From contig JACRQB010000018.1 of assembly GCA_016222925.1 (NCBI GenBank), positions 1-41,624 on the forward strand: a stretch of 41,624 bases of DNA, given 5' to 3'. How positions within the stretch are numbered: the first letter of the stretch is position 1; each line of letters opens with the position of its first letter. Below, in pieces: positions 28,421-37,160 of the stretch. Below the pieces are notes generated by a model. That model did no database searches. It saw only the letters and a program-made list of their open reading frames with translations, and was not told where the DNA came from. The position numbers and the translations under genes were made by a program. Origin of the DNA: Nitrospirota bacterium (lineage in GTDB: Bacteria; Nitrospirota; Nitrospiria; Nitrospirales; Nitrospiraceae).

Positions 28421-28448
28421 ATTCTCGTGGCGGCTCCCTGGGCCCCCT
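28421..28448 (-). repeat. truncated second copy of a spacer at the leader side
   Basis: These 28 bases are identical to the first 28 of the spacer at 28177-28208, but no repeat follows them; the sequence runs straight into the leader. Together with the identical spacer at 28360-28391 this is a 118-base duplication of 28087-28204. Confidence 0.9.
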
Positions 28449-28504
28449 TCAGAGAAATCCATTGCCCTTAAAATCCACCAAAAGATTCCGAGTCAGAACA
28501 CCCA
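28449..28504 (-). promoter_or_regulatory. remaining CRISPR leader between cas2 and the array
   Basis: Only 56 bases separate the cas2 stop from the truncated spacer copy. On the minus strand it contains the T-rich core TTTTGGTGGATTTTAAGG, a pattern I associate with I-E leaders. The part that should touch the first repeat is missing. Confidence 0.55.
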
Positions 28505-28816
28505 TCACGGGGATTGTGGTTTTCGACTCGGTGTCTCGCTCTCAGGCAAAAAACTGACCAGCTTTGCACCGTCTATTTCTACGGGAATTCGCCGGTTTGT
28601 TCCCAACGTGACGAAGTCGAATCCCGCCTCATTATTTGTGCGCCAGGCCATGACGGCATTCCCTTCTCCGATTCCGGCTTCAACCTGGCTCCATATATGA
28701 TCCCGTACTTTCACAGAATAGTTGCCGACATAGACGCCGGCCCGGATCTCCAACAGCCAGACTGCAAGCCGCCCACGAAGCCGGGGGGGCGCATTTTCAA
28801 GCACGATGACCAGCAT
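28505..28816 (-). CDS. cas2: CRISPR-associated endonuclease Cas2, type I-E
   Basis: About 103 residues, starting MLVIVLENAPPRLRGRLAVW, the signature beginning of the I-E Cas2, followed by LEIRAGVYVGNYSVKVRDHI. It forms the spacer-integration complex with Cas1. I choose ATG 28814-28816, with GAGGAG upstream, so it overlaps the cas1 end by 20 bases; an ATG six codons earlier is possible but does not fit the family. It is the last cas gene before the leader and array. Confidence 0.93.
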   Translation of the reverse strand: MLVIVLENAPPRLRGRLAVWLLEIRAGVYVGNYSVKVRDHIWSQVEAGIGEGNAVMAWRTNNEAGFDFVTLGTNRRIPVEIDGAKLVSFLPESETPSRKPQSP

Positions 28817-29717
28817 CGCCGAGATTCTCCTCATTAGGAATGGCCGGAGACACCTGCTCTTCGAACGGAGCAGGCCGTGGAATTTCTCCTGCCGCTAACA
28901 TTTCCTCGATGCCAGGAATAATGCGCTCCAAGAGCTTGGTCTCGCGGAAACTGTCGCGACAGGCCAAGCGAACTTGCTGTTCGGCATTCACCGGATTCTT
29001 CGCGGCGATGCGAAATGCTAAGGGCACGACAGTTTCAAATTTGTAGATGTCCGCCACATCGTAGACAAACGACAAAGGCTTTCCCGTGTGAATGAACCCA
29101 ATCGCCGGGGCATAGCCCGCCGCCAGTACCGCCGCCTCCGTCACACCGTAGAGACAGGCCGTCGCAGCCGACAGACAGCGATTGGCAATGTCGCCCTGAT
29201 CCCAATCGTCAACGTCATAATTGCGTGCTTTCCATTGCACACCGACCTGCCCCGCAACTCGTTTGTACATCTCCCGGACACGAGCCCCCTCGATACCCCG
29301 CAATTGCTCAACAGACCGGCGCTGGGGAGGCTCTTCGCCAAACCGAAGCGCATACATCTTGCGCACAACTTTCAATCGCAATTCATCATCCAATGCCAGC
29401 TTGGCTTGATAGAGGAGCCGATCGGCACGCGCCCCGCCGGGCTGCCCGGCTGAGTACAATCGCACACCCGCCTCTCCGATCCAGACCAACAGTGTTCCAA
29501 CGCGAGCCGCCAATGCACAGGCCGCATGAGACACACGCGTGCCCGGCTCCAGCATCAAACACACCACACCCCCAACAGGGATATGCGTCCGCACTCCGTT
29601 CTTATCCACGACCACAAAGGCTCCGTCCAACACATCAAGGTGGCCATACTCAATGTAGAGCACGGAGAGCCGTTCCTTGATCGGGATGGGTTTCAGCAGG
29701 GGCAGAATGTCAGCCAT
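28797..29717 (-). CDS. cas1: CRISPR-associated endonuclease Cas1, type I-E
   Basis: 306 residues, the spacer integrase. The metal-binding residues are all present: Glu143 in RGIEGARVREMY, His210 in GFIHTGKPLSF and Asp220/Asp223 in VYDVADIYKFE. These match E. coli Cas1 E141, H208 and D221 in spacing. Length is normal. It begins 24 bases after cas6e with a GGAG site. The C-terminal tail after EEMLAAGEIPRP is hydrophilic. Confidence 0.96.
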   Translation of the reverse strand: MADILPLLKPIPIKERLSVLYIEYGHLDVLDGAFVVVDKNGVRTHIPVGGVVCLMLEPGTRVSHAACALAARVGTLLVWIGEAGVRLYSAGQPGGARADRLLYQAKLALDDELRLKVVRKMYALRFGEEPPQRRSVEQLRGIEGARVREMYKRVAGQVGVQWKARNYDVDDWDQGDIANRCLSAATACLYGVTEAAVLAAGYAPAIGFIHTGKPLSFVYDVADIYKFETVVPLAFRIAAKNPVNAEQQVRLACRDSFRETKLLERIIPGIEEMLAAGEIPRPAPFEEQVSPAIPNEENLGDAGHRA

Positions 29718-29741
29718 ACTAGGACTCCAATCCTATTCTCC

Positions 29742-30416
29742 TCATACTATCGACGCCACGGACAGGAGCCCAAGTCCAAGCGCTTTGCCATGGCCGATGC
29801 CCGTCTGTAACACCTTCACAAACGCGGACGCGTCAGTCACTGTCATCACGCCATCGTATAACACCGAGAAGATGCGGATACTGTTTCCGTGATTTTGGCT
29901 TCCACTCAGCATTTGTTCTTGAGAGACTCGTACATCAACCCGCTCTTCCTCCGCTTCCGAAAGATCAAAGGAGGTCAGTTGCGGAAGTACAAACCCGTGC
30001 AGCGTTCCTTTTCGCTTCATCCACTGCTCTTGTTCGACAAGCTGAAGCAACCCTTGCCGCTTTCCATTTCTGGTGACACACGGATTGGCCCGTAACCGAA
30101 ACCGAAACCGCTGACCAGCGGTGAGTGCATTAAGCTTCAGACGGCTCTTCAAATCAATGGGAGGATCGGCCTTCGCAAGCCATCCTTTCACGCCAACGCC
30201 ATCCCAATCAGGGATCGTACGGCTCTGAACGAGGACCCGTGGGCATCCATCGGAACCGGTCTCCGGCTCAAGCCGCCACAGCACTTCTCCTTCCGGGCAT
30301 TTTTGATCCGGCCGGCTAAACGCGCGACAGAGCGTGGCATGGAGTTGATACGGGTCCGACAAATCGCGGCGGGCTTCACGGCAACGTGGGTCAAGGGAGA
30401 TTCTATGCAGAAACAT
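29742..30416 (-). CDS. cas6e: CRISPR pre-crRNA endonuclease Cas6e
   Basis: 224 residues of the Cas6e/CasE (Cse3) family. It starts MFLHRISLDP and has the general-acid histidine in DPYQLHATLCRAF (His26, the same number as in Thermus Cse3). The C-terminal glycine-rich loop GIGHGKALGLGLLSV is diagnostic. It cuts the array transcript at the base of the repeat hairpin and stays in Cascade. It overlaps cas5 by 14 bases. Confidence 0.95.
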   Translation of the reverse strand: MFLHRISLDPRCREARRDLSDPYQLHATLCRAFSRPDQKCPEGEVLWRLEPETGSDGCPRVLVQSRTIPDWDGVGVKGWLAKADPPIDLKSRLKLNALTAGQRFRFRLRANPCVTRNGKRQGLLQLVEQEQWMKRKGTLHGFVLPQLTSFDLSEAEEERVDVRVSQEQMLSGSQNHGNSIRIFSVLYDGVMTVTDASAFVKVLQTGIGHGKALGLGLLSVASIV

Positions 30417-31083
30417 GCGTCACCCCCTGAGGAAAGGGAATCCACTCCGAACGGACGAACCGCGCGCCAAATCGCCGTTCGGCAAACGAGGACAACGGCT
30501 GGTCCATACGAAGCACGCCTGAACCATCCTCTGACTCCAGAGACATCAGCAGCTTCTCAGGCAAAACTTCCCACGGCCGTTGTGTGGCAATCCATGAAAA
30601 CCGAGACAGGGCTTCGCGCAACGGCACTTCCTGTATCGCGTTCTTCATCCAGATAGGCTCAGATGGGACATACGATTTCCGTCCTAGAGCCAAAGGCCAG
30701 ACAGGATCCCGCAGTGCGGCATGTAATCTTTCCAGAAACGCATCGTCTTCGGTCTCGACTCCAACTAAGAATGCTGCATCCGCCAGATAGTCTCGCGTCG
30801 TCACAGCTGTCTCATGGATCTTTGACCTGTCCGCAGAAATGATGTGCTGGGCTGTTTGGTAGTCCCGCTTGGGTACCCCAGCCCGATCATGCCGAACCCC
30901 CAGGGACAAGTGCGTGAGAGGCTCTAGATCTGACCAATTCTCACGATCAATTCCCATGGCAGCAGCAAGCAAGCCCACAAGACCGGACTTGCTAGGTTCT
31001 TTTCCGGTATCGCGCTGATCGAAACGGCTTGTCGTGCCCCACGATTGCATCGGGCCCACCAAGCGAAGCAACAGTGTGGGCAT
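30403..31083 (-). CDS. cas5e: Cascade subunit Cas5e
   Basis: 226 residues of the Cas5e (CasD) family, beginning LLLRLVGPMQSWGTTSRFD with the usual TGKEPSKSGLVGLLAAAMG next to it. It binds the crRNA 5' handle at the foot of Cascade. It starts three bases after cas7 and overlaps cas6e, in keeping with one transcript. Confidence 0.95.
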   Translation of the reverse strand: MPTLLLRLVGPMQSWGTTSRFDQRDTGKEPSKSGLVGLLAAAMGIDRENWSDLEPLTHLSLGVRHDRAGVPKRDYQTAQHIISADRSKIHETAVTTRDYLADAAFLVGVETEDDAFLERLHAALRDPVWPLALGRKSYVPSEPIWMKNAIQEVPLREALSRFSWIATQRPWEVLPEKLLMSLESEDGSGVLRMDQPLSSFAERRFGARFVRSEWIPFPQGVTHVSA

Positions 31084-31086
31084 AAT

Positions 31087-32247
31087 TTACTCCTTCACAG
31101 CAGCGAGACTATTCTCCAGCAATTCCTTCAAAGTGCTCACCGGGGTTCCAAATCCATCAATCTTGGTATCCGTGAGATTCAACACGAAAGTTTGTCCGTC
31201 ACCGCCATATACAGCCCTTAGCTTCTTTGCTTTTCCGACAAGCGTCTCTGCCGACACCTTGGTAAGTGATTCATCTTTGCGGACACGAAGAGCTGTTTCA
31301 AAGGCATTGGCAAAATTAGAAGGCGCGGTATTGCGACGAACCGACACCGCCACAAATTCTGGTTGGTTGTGCGCCGCAAAGGTATTCTGTTTGCCGGTCG
31401 GCTCTGCCATCACAAAGCCTTCTAGAAATGCCTTCAATCCTCTTTCTGAAAGCTCTGCGTCGCCTTGAAGGTTACCTTTTAACTTTTCCCAATCAACCAC
31501 CGCATAGCGATAAAAACAGGCAGAATTAAATTCCACCGTCCCCATCATATCGGCACCAGCCGTGTCTTCCGGCTTCAGGTCGTCTACAGCAGTGTAGAAG
31601 TCGAATTCTCGCTCAACCGCATGGGTTGATATGGCATGCGCCACCTGACATGCGGCGTGTTGATTCTTCTCAGGCATATCGGCAAGCATGCGCCCGAACA
31701 GGGCAACATCGACAGCCTTGCCACCGTTGAATACTTTGTCGAGCGCCTTCTTCAGTTCAGGATCAGCGCCTTGAGCAGCTTGCTTCTTAGCTTTTCCGGC
31801 CTTCTTCCCCTCTACAGGAGATGCATTGGTTGCACTAATGGACTTCCATTTTTCATGGATGATATCGGCAATGCTGGAGATTTCTCGCTCTCCTAAAAAG
31901 ATCAGATACTCGCTTTTCCCATCCTCCTTGATGGAGAGTTCCATTGCGGCGAGGGCCTGACGCGTTTTCTCGTCAGCCTCAGCTTCACTGTGTCCTTTCG
32001 CGACAAGAGATTTGGTTATTCGCTCGAGGATACGTTTAGTACGTTGGGCCAAATCATCTGAGGCCAGAGCCCCATTCTCGACCAATCCTTTGAAGTGTTG
32101 GCGCACCGCCCGCTTAAGACACTGGCTGGAGACGCGTGCACGACGGCTACCGCCAAACCAGGCATCCTTTGGAGCACCAGTGTCATCGCGGTTAAGGTTC
32201 GACGGAGCAAAATTTTGCAACGCGTGAATCTCGATCAAGGTCTTCAT
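31087..32247 (-). CDS. cas7e: Cascade backbone subunit Cas7e
   Basis: 386 residues of the Cas7e (CasC/Cse4) family: IEIHALQNFAPSNLNRDDTG at the N-terminus, RRARVSSQCLKRAVRQHF next, and FYRYAVVDWEKL in the middle. Six copies normally line the crRNA. A lysine/alanine-rich insertion (about residues 140-165, EGKKAGKAKKQAA) is not typical of the E. coli protein and is probably a surface loop. It overlaps cse2 by four bases. Confidence 0.96.
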   Translation of the reverse strand: MKTLIEIHALQNFAPSNLNRDDTGAPKDAWFGGSRRARVSSQCLKRAVRQHFKGLVENGALASDDLAQRTKRILERITKSLVAKGHSEAEADEKTRQALAAMELSIKEDGKSEYLIFLGEREISSIADIIHEKWKSISATNASPVEGKKAGKAKKQAAQGADPELKKALDKVFNGGKAVDVALFGRMLADMPEKNQHAACQVAHAISTHAVEREFDFYTAVDDLKPEDTAGADMMGTVEFNSACFYRYAVVDWEKLKGNLQGDAELSERGLKAFLEGFVMAEPTGKQNTFAAHNQPEFVAVSVRRNTAPSNFANAFETALRVRKDESLTKVSAETLVGKAKKLRAVYGGDGQTFVLNLTDTKIDGFGTPVSTLKELLENSLAAVKE

Positions 32248-32762
32248 GCTGGCTGCTCCTCCCGGGTAATGAGTTCTGTTTCCGTTTCATCTTGCAGATT
32301 TCTGTAGAAATCTCGTGCCCAGCCGTTCTGAGTTCGCTTCCGATCATCGTTCCAAAATACAAGGCCTGTCAGAAGGGCCTCAAAATCGATGGGATGATCC
32401 TTGAGCAGCGCAACTACCTGCCGAAGACGGTGGGGCAACTCATCACTGCTCGAATCGAGCAACGTGATAAATCGGCGCTCTGTGCTGGTCGAACCACTTG
32501 CCGCTTGGTAAGCCGCACAGGCCTTTCCAATAGTCATCGGGACTGCCCTACGTCCTTCCCGCCAGTGTGCAGCCCAAAGACCGGCAGCCAGATAGTGCAT
32601 CTCCCGCTTCCATTCATCGCTCTCATTCCGCACAAAAGGTTCGACATAAGGATACGCGGGCGGGAACGCTCCTGGATCAAATGCAAGGCTACGCCGTAAT
32701 ACTGCCCTCACCTTGGTATCTTTCTGATTAAGGCCTTCCAGCCATTCAATAAATCTCCTCAT
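32244..32762 (-). CDS. cse2: Cascade small subunit Cse2/Cas11e
   Basis: 172 residues of the CasB/Cse2 family, recognised by KVRAVLRRSLAFDPGAFPPA near the N-terminus and RLRQVVALLKDHPIDFEALL near the C-terminus, both helical. It stabilises the R-loop non-target strand in Cascade. Four-base overlaps (ATGA) at both ends with cse1 and cas7 show translational coupling. Confidence 0.93.
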   Translation of the reverse strand: MRRFIEWLEGLNQKDTKVRAVLRRSLAFDPGAFPPAYPYVEPFVRNESDEWKREMHYLAAGLWAAHWREGRRAVPMTIGKACAAYQAASGSTSTERRFITLLDSSSDELPHRLRQVVALLKDHPIDFEALLTGLVFWNDDRKRTQNGWARDFYRNLQDETETELITREEQPA

Positions 32763-34279
32763 GCTTCCTCCATCGCCGGTGTAAGTTTCAGAATTTCCTC
32801 ATCGAGCTCTTTCAGCCTGGCCCGTATAGGCGCTTCGGCTCCCACCAGCGCTCGGATGGACCAGGCATCTCCCATCGAAACCGAGTTGCGATGCTGTTCC
32901 CATGCCTCTTTGAGAGCAGCCCGGACTGAGATGAGCCACTGGCAACGGATGTCCTCAGAGTTACGATCGAGAGTGTATTCGCGTAAGATCTCGTGAAAAT
33001 CCGATTCAAGAATAGACCAGTACCAGGAATTTGCTGTCATCTGCTTTACGAACTTCTTGACGTCGTTCTTGTCAGGTTCTCGGTCCCCTCGCCCTAGAAT
33101 ATCTCGTGCGTACGACCGACAGGCTAACCAGAGAGATCTTTGTGCATCTTCTGCCTCACTAAGAAGTTGCCGGATTTCCGTTCGGATGAATCGGTCTCCA
33201 CCTAACGCCTCAGGCAGTATAAACCGCTCCATGCGCCAGTACTCGATCTTTGCCTTGTTGTTCGCCTGGCCGAGAACCATCATCGATCGCGGGAAACGTT
33301 TCGGGTTTAATCGAGATATCGCAATAGCATGCTCTATAACCAGAGGTCCTAAATGCGACGTGTCTGGCAGCAACGAATCAAAATCCCTCCATAGACCCCG
33401 GTCTCGAAATTGGATCGGCAACTTCCCATTCTTGTCGTCAATCCTGTAACCCAGCATAGGATCTATCTGGCTCTTAGAAGAATCTCCAACTCCAGAGGCA
33501 AAACCAAGCTTATCGACCCAACCCAGATCATTCTTCATCAAGATAATAGATCGAGTTCGCCAGGTGTACCGGTCGGCAAAGCCATTTGCAGAGCGCTTTA
33601 TTGACTCCTTCAGCTTCTTCACCGATTCTGGCTCTCTCTCCCACAGAGGAAGATCGCTAGCGGCAACTTCTCGGTTCTCGGGAATGAGAGAAAACAGAAG
33701 GGTATCCTGAAGATCACTTCCGAGCGGTAGAACCATTGCAGCCGTAGCTGAAGGTGCTGTGCCAGTGTGAGAGAGTTCACTTTTCCCACAGCTTACGGAA
33801 AATGTTTGGCTGGCCAGAATCCAACGTGCTGCCGCAGCTTCTGAAATGGCGCCAGGGGCCCCTACATCCACATGATCGAACAAAACCTTAGCATTGTCGG
33901 CATTATGCTCGGCCGCAAGCACTGTCCAGGATCTCCATATGTTCGGTTCAAATGTCGGAACCTGCCCAAACGGATATTTCTCATCAAACAGCCAGAATCG
34001 CCCCCGCCATTTCTCCAGATACACTGTGACTTTATTGCCAGGAATACCTTCCTTGAACAGCTTCTTGGCCTGATCGATGTCAGTTGGCCCCTCCAGTGCA
34101 CGGTACAGAACGGCGAGTAGAAAGCGGTGCAGGGCCGCCACGACCAATGGCGAGGGATCTTCGATGGCCGCGATCTCCTTGGCTTGAAGCAGTGTGTCTT
34201 GGATGCCCAGATCACCTCGACTTCCGTCGAGAAATCGAACCGGAATCCACTTTTCCTCAATCAGGTTAAATCGGCTCAT
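32759..34279 (-). CDS. cse1: Cascade large subunit Cse1/Cas8e
   Basis: 506 residues of the CasA/Cse1 family, starting MSRFNLIEEKWIPVRFLDG, the family signature. It recognises the PAM and recruits Cas3. Internal markers are LHRFLLAVLYRALEGP and a central FSVSCGKSELSHTGTAPSA region. Length is normal. It overlaps cas3 and cse2 by four bases each. Confidence 0.94.
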   Translation of the reverse strand: MSRFNLIEEKWIPVRFLDGSRGDLGIQDTLLQAKEIAAIEDPSPLVVAALHRFLLAVLYRALEGPTDIDQAKKLFKEGIPGNKVTVYLEKWRGRFWLFDEKYPFGQVPTFEPNIWRSWTVLAAEHNADNAKVLFDHVDVGAPGAISEAAAARWILASQTFSVSCGKSELSHTGTAPSATAAMVLPLGSDLQDTLLFSLIPENREVAASDLPLWEREPESVKKLKESIKRSANGFADRYTWRTRSIILMKNDLGWVDKLGFASGVGDSSKSQIDPMLGYRIDDKNGKLPIQFRDRGLWRDFDSLLPDTSHLGPLVIEHAIAISRLNPKRFPRSMMVLGQANNKAKIEYWRMERFILPEALGGDRFIRTEIRQLLSEAEDAQRSLWLACRSYARDILGRGDREPDKNDVKKFVKQMTANSWYWSILESDFHEILREYTLDRNSEDIRCQWLISVRAALKEAWEQHRNSVSMGDAWSIRALVGAEAPIRARLKELDEEILKLTPAMEEA

Positions 34280-36921
34280 TCAGCCTCCTTCGCTTCATAC
34301 ACCACCCCTAGGTCCTCATCGAGTCGTACGGTCACATCTTCCTCCCAACATCCATCCGCAGTCAGTGCTAGCGGGAAACAGTTGCGCAGGAGCGGCGACT
34401 GTTTCCAGCCTTCGGGCACATCCAACGCCTTCAGTTTATTGACCACTGGCTTACGAGAAAGACTAACGCCCCGACGAAACCACGCCTTCGACTGTGCAAA
34501 GTCCGGCGTCTTTTTAGAATCGAATGCATCTTCAACCCATAATGGGATCGCGACGACCGACTCCTCACCAAGCCTGGTCTGAGCCATGAGGGTTCGATGA
34601 ACGCCTGGTTCATCCTCATCGTAGAGCACGAATCTCGCCGGATCGTTCCACGAAGCGTCATCGGGCAAGCCTATGATTGCCTGATTCGCCTGCCCTGTAT
34701 GAGCGATGATCTTCCCATCACTGGTCATCAAGGCTTTGTCCAATCGCTCCTGCGCTGACTCAGGCACACCGACCTGCTCCTCGTACACCGCTTGCACGAG
34801 AGCATCGATCTCGTCCGGAAGCGTGACTTGCTGCTTGCCTCGCAATAGGTTCCACGTACGCAACAGGATGTCCTCACGATAGACCGAGCCCCACCAGAGA
34901 GGCTTTCCAAACGAGGGAGGCACATCGCCAGCAAGACCCGCGACCAGAAGCAGCGGTTCAGAAATGGGCCTAGACGCTCGTGCATGTCTCCACAAACGCC
35001 CGGCACGTTGAAGGGTGAGATCGATGGGCGCAAGATCAGTCGCAATCACATCGAAATCCAAATCAAGGCTCTGTTCTGCTACTTGAGTGGCAATAAGAAT
35101 TTTCCGTCCGATCCGGGTGTTCTCCTTCCCAAAAGACTCTAACGCCTGCTCCTCCCGTTTTTGTCGTCTGTCTGCTGGAAAACGAGCGTGAAAAAGAAAC
35201 ACTTCAGTTCCATCTTTCAGGCGCTTACCGACGCGTTGCCCATCGCGCTCCAGGAGCTCGCCCTCGGAAAACAGTCTGTATAAGTCCTGGGCCCGCTGTA
35301 CCGTATTGAGCAACGCCAAGCCCATTCCCCCCTGAGCAAGACGTGCCTCTAAGGCTGCCCGCATATCAGATAAGTCTGTAGTAAGAGCTTGCAATAGCAC
35401 TGTCAGGCGACGAGCCGGATCAGCCTGAAAATGTTTCTGGTGTACCTTCTCACCATGTTGAAAGACAGATAGGCGCGGATATTCTACCTCTTGCTCGGGC
35501 AATGTGTTGGTTACGACCGTAGCCAACTTACGCCGAATCGACGGAGGCAGGGTCGCAGAGAGAAGGACTGCTGATGATCCAAGTGCAAGAAGCCAGCGCA
35601 GCAAGTGAATGAGAAGTGTGCCCGTATAGGTGTCATAGGCATGGATTTCATCGAAGACGACCACCCGATTCGCGAGGCCCCAGAGGCGAACGAAATTATG
35701 TCGCACAGGCAGAATAGGGAGCAGGGCTTGATCGACCGTCCCCACTCCGTATTCAGAGAGCAGCGCCCGCTTCTTATGCGTGAACCATTCTCCGGCTCGA
35801 ACCTCGCCGCCAGCTCTAGAATCGTAAATGTTGGAAATGTGCAGATTCTGAAATGTATCGTTCAGTACCGCACCGCCATGTACCAGTTGTAGATCGAGCC
35901 TCCGATTTGCCCCCTGATTGCTCAGGAATTTCAGGGTTCGGTCGAACATGGCGTTGCCTGTCGCCTTGGTCGGCAATGCGATATACAAGCCGCGATGCCC
36001 GAACCTTCGCTGAAGTTCCAAATGGGCAAAGAAGGCTGCCTCCGTCTTGCCCTCGCCCATGGGAGCTTCCAGCAGCAGAATAGCGGGGCCGTTCAACTCA
36101 GCAAGAGCTTCGGCAACGGTCTGCTGCAATGGGCGCGGAGCAAAGCCAAACACATCCGCAAATGACTTTGATTCTGTAACGAGCGGCGTTCTGAATTCCC
36201 ACCCGATTGCATTTAGCGCTTGTTCGGCACGAGTTCTTCGCGCTTCAAACCACGATTTCAAATCGCCACACTGTGCGGGACTCCCAAACGTAAACCACTC
36301 CTCATTCGAGCCGATCCAATCAGCAAAACTCGTCAGACCCGACAGCAACATGAAATCGGGGCCGGAAAGATTCTCTTTTGTGGGAGTGATAGTCGGCTCA
36401 AGAACCTCCATGAGCGCTTCTGTAAGGCCACGGCGCACGTCACTCCAATCAGGTTTTCCGATAGCTCGCCAGTCGCCCATTAGCTGGTCAAGAACGCTTG
36501 GAGCAGCTCGCTCTCCATGGTGACACCCCACCGCATCTGCTACCGATTCTGCCAATTCCTCTGGCCATCCCTGTTCCGGCAGCCAAGCTGACAATTCAAT
36601 CTGGCTAACAAAGGCGTGATTGATGTCGGTGTTTGGACTTTTCCCTGTTTCCAAGCTGGATAAATTCTTCCACTTGCATTGGAACCCCGGACAAGCCTTC
36701 CCCAGGTCATGACAAGCCACCAAAAACAACAGCCACGGTCTTGCCTGCTCCCAGTCCAACCCAAAAATTGCTGCCATCCTTGCGCGAGTGGATTCCGGTT
36801 CGCGAGCCAGAATAGCCTCTGCACTGACCGCCACATCCAGCATATGAAGGATAAGCGGATGCCATCGTCCGTCATTATCCCGAGAAGTTTTCGCCCAAAG
36901 ATGTGCTAATGCCTGGTTCAT
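34276..36921 (-). CDS. cas3: CRISPR-associated helicase-nuclease Cas3, type I-E
   Basis: About 881 residues: an HD nuclease domain, then SF2 helicase domains. HD features are WHPLILHMLDVAV (about residues 21-33) and ACHDLGKACPGFQ (about 70-82). Helicase motifs are Walker A EAPMGEGKTEAAF (near 290), the DEIH box VFDEIHAYDTYTG (near 430), LLSATLP (near 460) and IATQVAEQSLDLDFD near 650. It degrades the DNA displaced by Cascade. The start is the ATG at 36919-36921, preceded directly by a GTG codon in frame; it shares a base with the stop of the small ORF upstream (TGATG). Confidence 0.95.
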   Translation of the reverse strand: MNQALAHLWAKTSRDNDGRWHPLILHMLDVAVSAEAILAREPESTRARMAAIFGLDWEQARPWLLFLVACHDLGKACPGFQCKWKNLSSLETGKSPNTDINHAFVSQIELSAWLPEQGWPEELAESVADAVGCHHGERAAPSVLDQLMGDWRAIGKPDWSDVRRGLTEALMEVLEPTITPTKENLSGPDFMLLSGLTSFADWIGSNEEWFTFGSPAQCGDLKSWFEARRTRAEQALNAIGWEFRTPLVTESKSFADVFGFAPRPLQQTVAEALAELNGPAILLLEAPMGEGKTEAAFFAHLELQRRFGHRGLYIALPTKATGNAMFDRTLKFLSNQGANRRLDLQLVHGGAVLNDTFQNLHISNIYDSRAGGEVRAGEWFTHKKRALLSEYGVGTVDQALLPILPVRHNFVRLWGLANRVVVFDEIHAYDTYTGTLLIHLLRWLLALGSSAVLLSATLPPSIRRKLATVVTNTLPEQEVEYPRLSVFQHGEKVHQKHFQADPARRLTVLLQALTTDLSDMRAALEARLAQGGMGLALLNTVQRAQDLYRLFSEGELLERDGQRVGKRLKDGTEVFLFHARFPADRRQKREEQALESFGKENTRIGRKILIATQVAEQSLDLDFDVIATDLAPIDLTLQRAGRLWRHARASRPISEPLLLVAGLAGDVPPSFGKPLWWGSVYREDILLRTWNLLRGKQQVTLPDEIDALVQAVYEEQVGVPESAQERLDKALMTSDGKIIAHTGQANQAIIGLPDDASWNDPARFVLYDEDEPGVHRTLMAQTRLGEESVVAIPLWVEDAFDSKKTPDFAQSKAWFRRGVSLSRKPVVNKLKALDVPEGWKQSPLLRNCFPLALTADGCWEEDVTVRLDEDLGVVYEAKEAE

Positions 36922-37064
36922 CACTTATTCAAAGGAATCTGGTTTTGGCTATCCACCGCACGCAAATGGTCTTCAAGCTCATGAATGGCGAACGAACCGT
37001 CTCCGTTCCGCCGCACATGGGCCAGAGCGGGCTTGCGACATTCTTCTACAACGCGGTTCATCAT
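36921..37064 (-). CDS. 47-codon ORF resembling the N-terminus of a Cas3 HD domain
   Basis: This short frame (MMNRVVEECRKPALAHVRRN..., with FAIHELEDHLRAV) resembles the start of a Cas3 HD domain, where a histidine in an LxxHLxxV pattern is the first metal ligand. It breaks off immediately after that pattern and ends in VDSQNQIPLNK. An AAGGAG/GAGG stretch lies upstream, and its stop overlaps the cas3 ATG by one base (TGATG), so it is probably translated and coupled. The complete cas3 behind it has its own HD domain. It may be a remnant of a second cas3 or a leader peptide. Confidence 0.5.
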   Translation of the reverse strand: MMNRVVEECRKPALAHVRRNGDGSFAIHELEDHLRAVDSQNQIPLNK

Positions 37065-37126
37065 TTCCCGTTTCCTCGACTCCTTTCCCCATCCAGTGGC
37101 CCAAATGGCACGCTCCCCCGCCGGCT

Positions 37127-37154
37127 TTGCCTTTCCATTCGCATCCTGTACAAT
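37127..37154 (+). promoter_or_regulatory. candidate promoter giving a leaderless transcript
   Basis: TTGCCT (37127-37132), 16 bases, then TACAAT (37149-37154). The expected start of transcription, about seven bases on, falls on the ATG at 37161, with no room for a ribosome binding site. Confidence 0.4.
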
Positions 37155-37160
37155 CGCCTC

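Noticed and set aside
27759..28557. plus-strand open frames spanning the CRISPR array
   Set aside because: They are translations of the repeats (HPHSRGEH and SSPLARGT recurring) and not genes.
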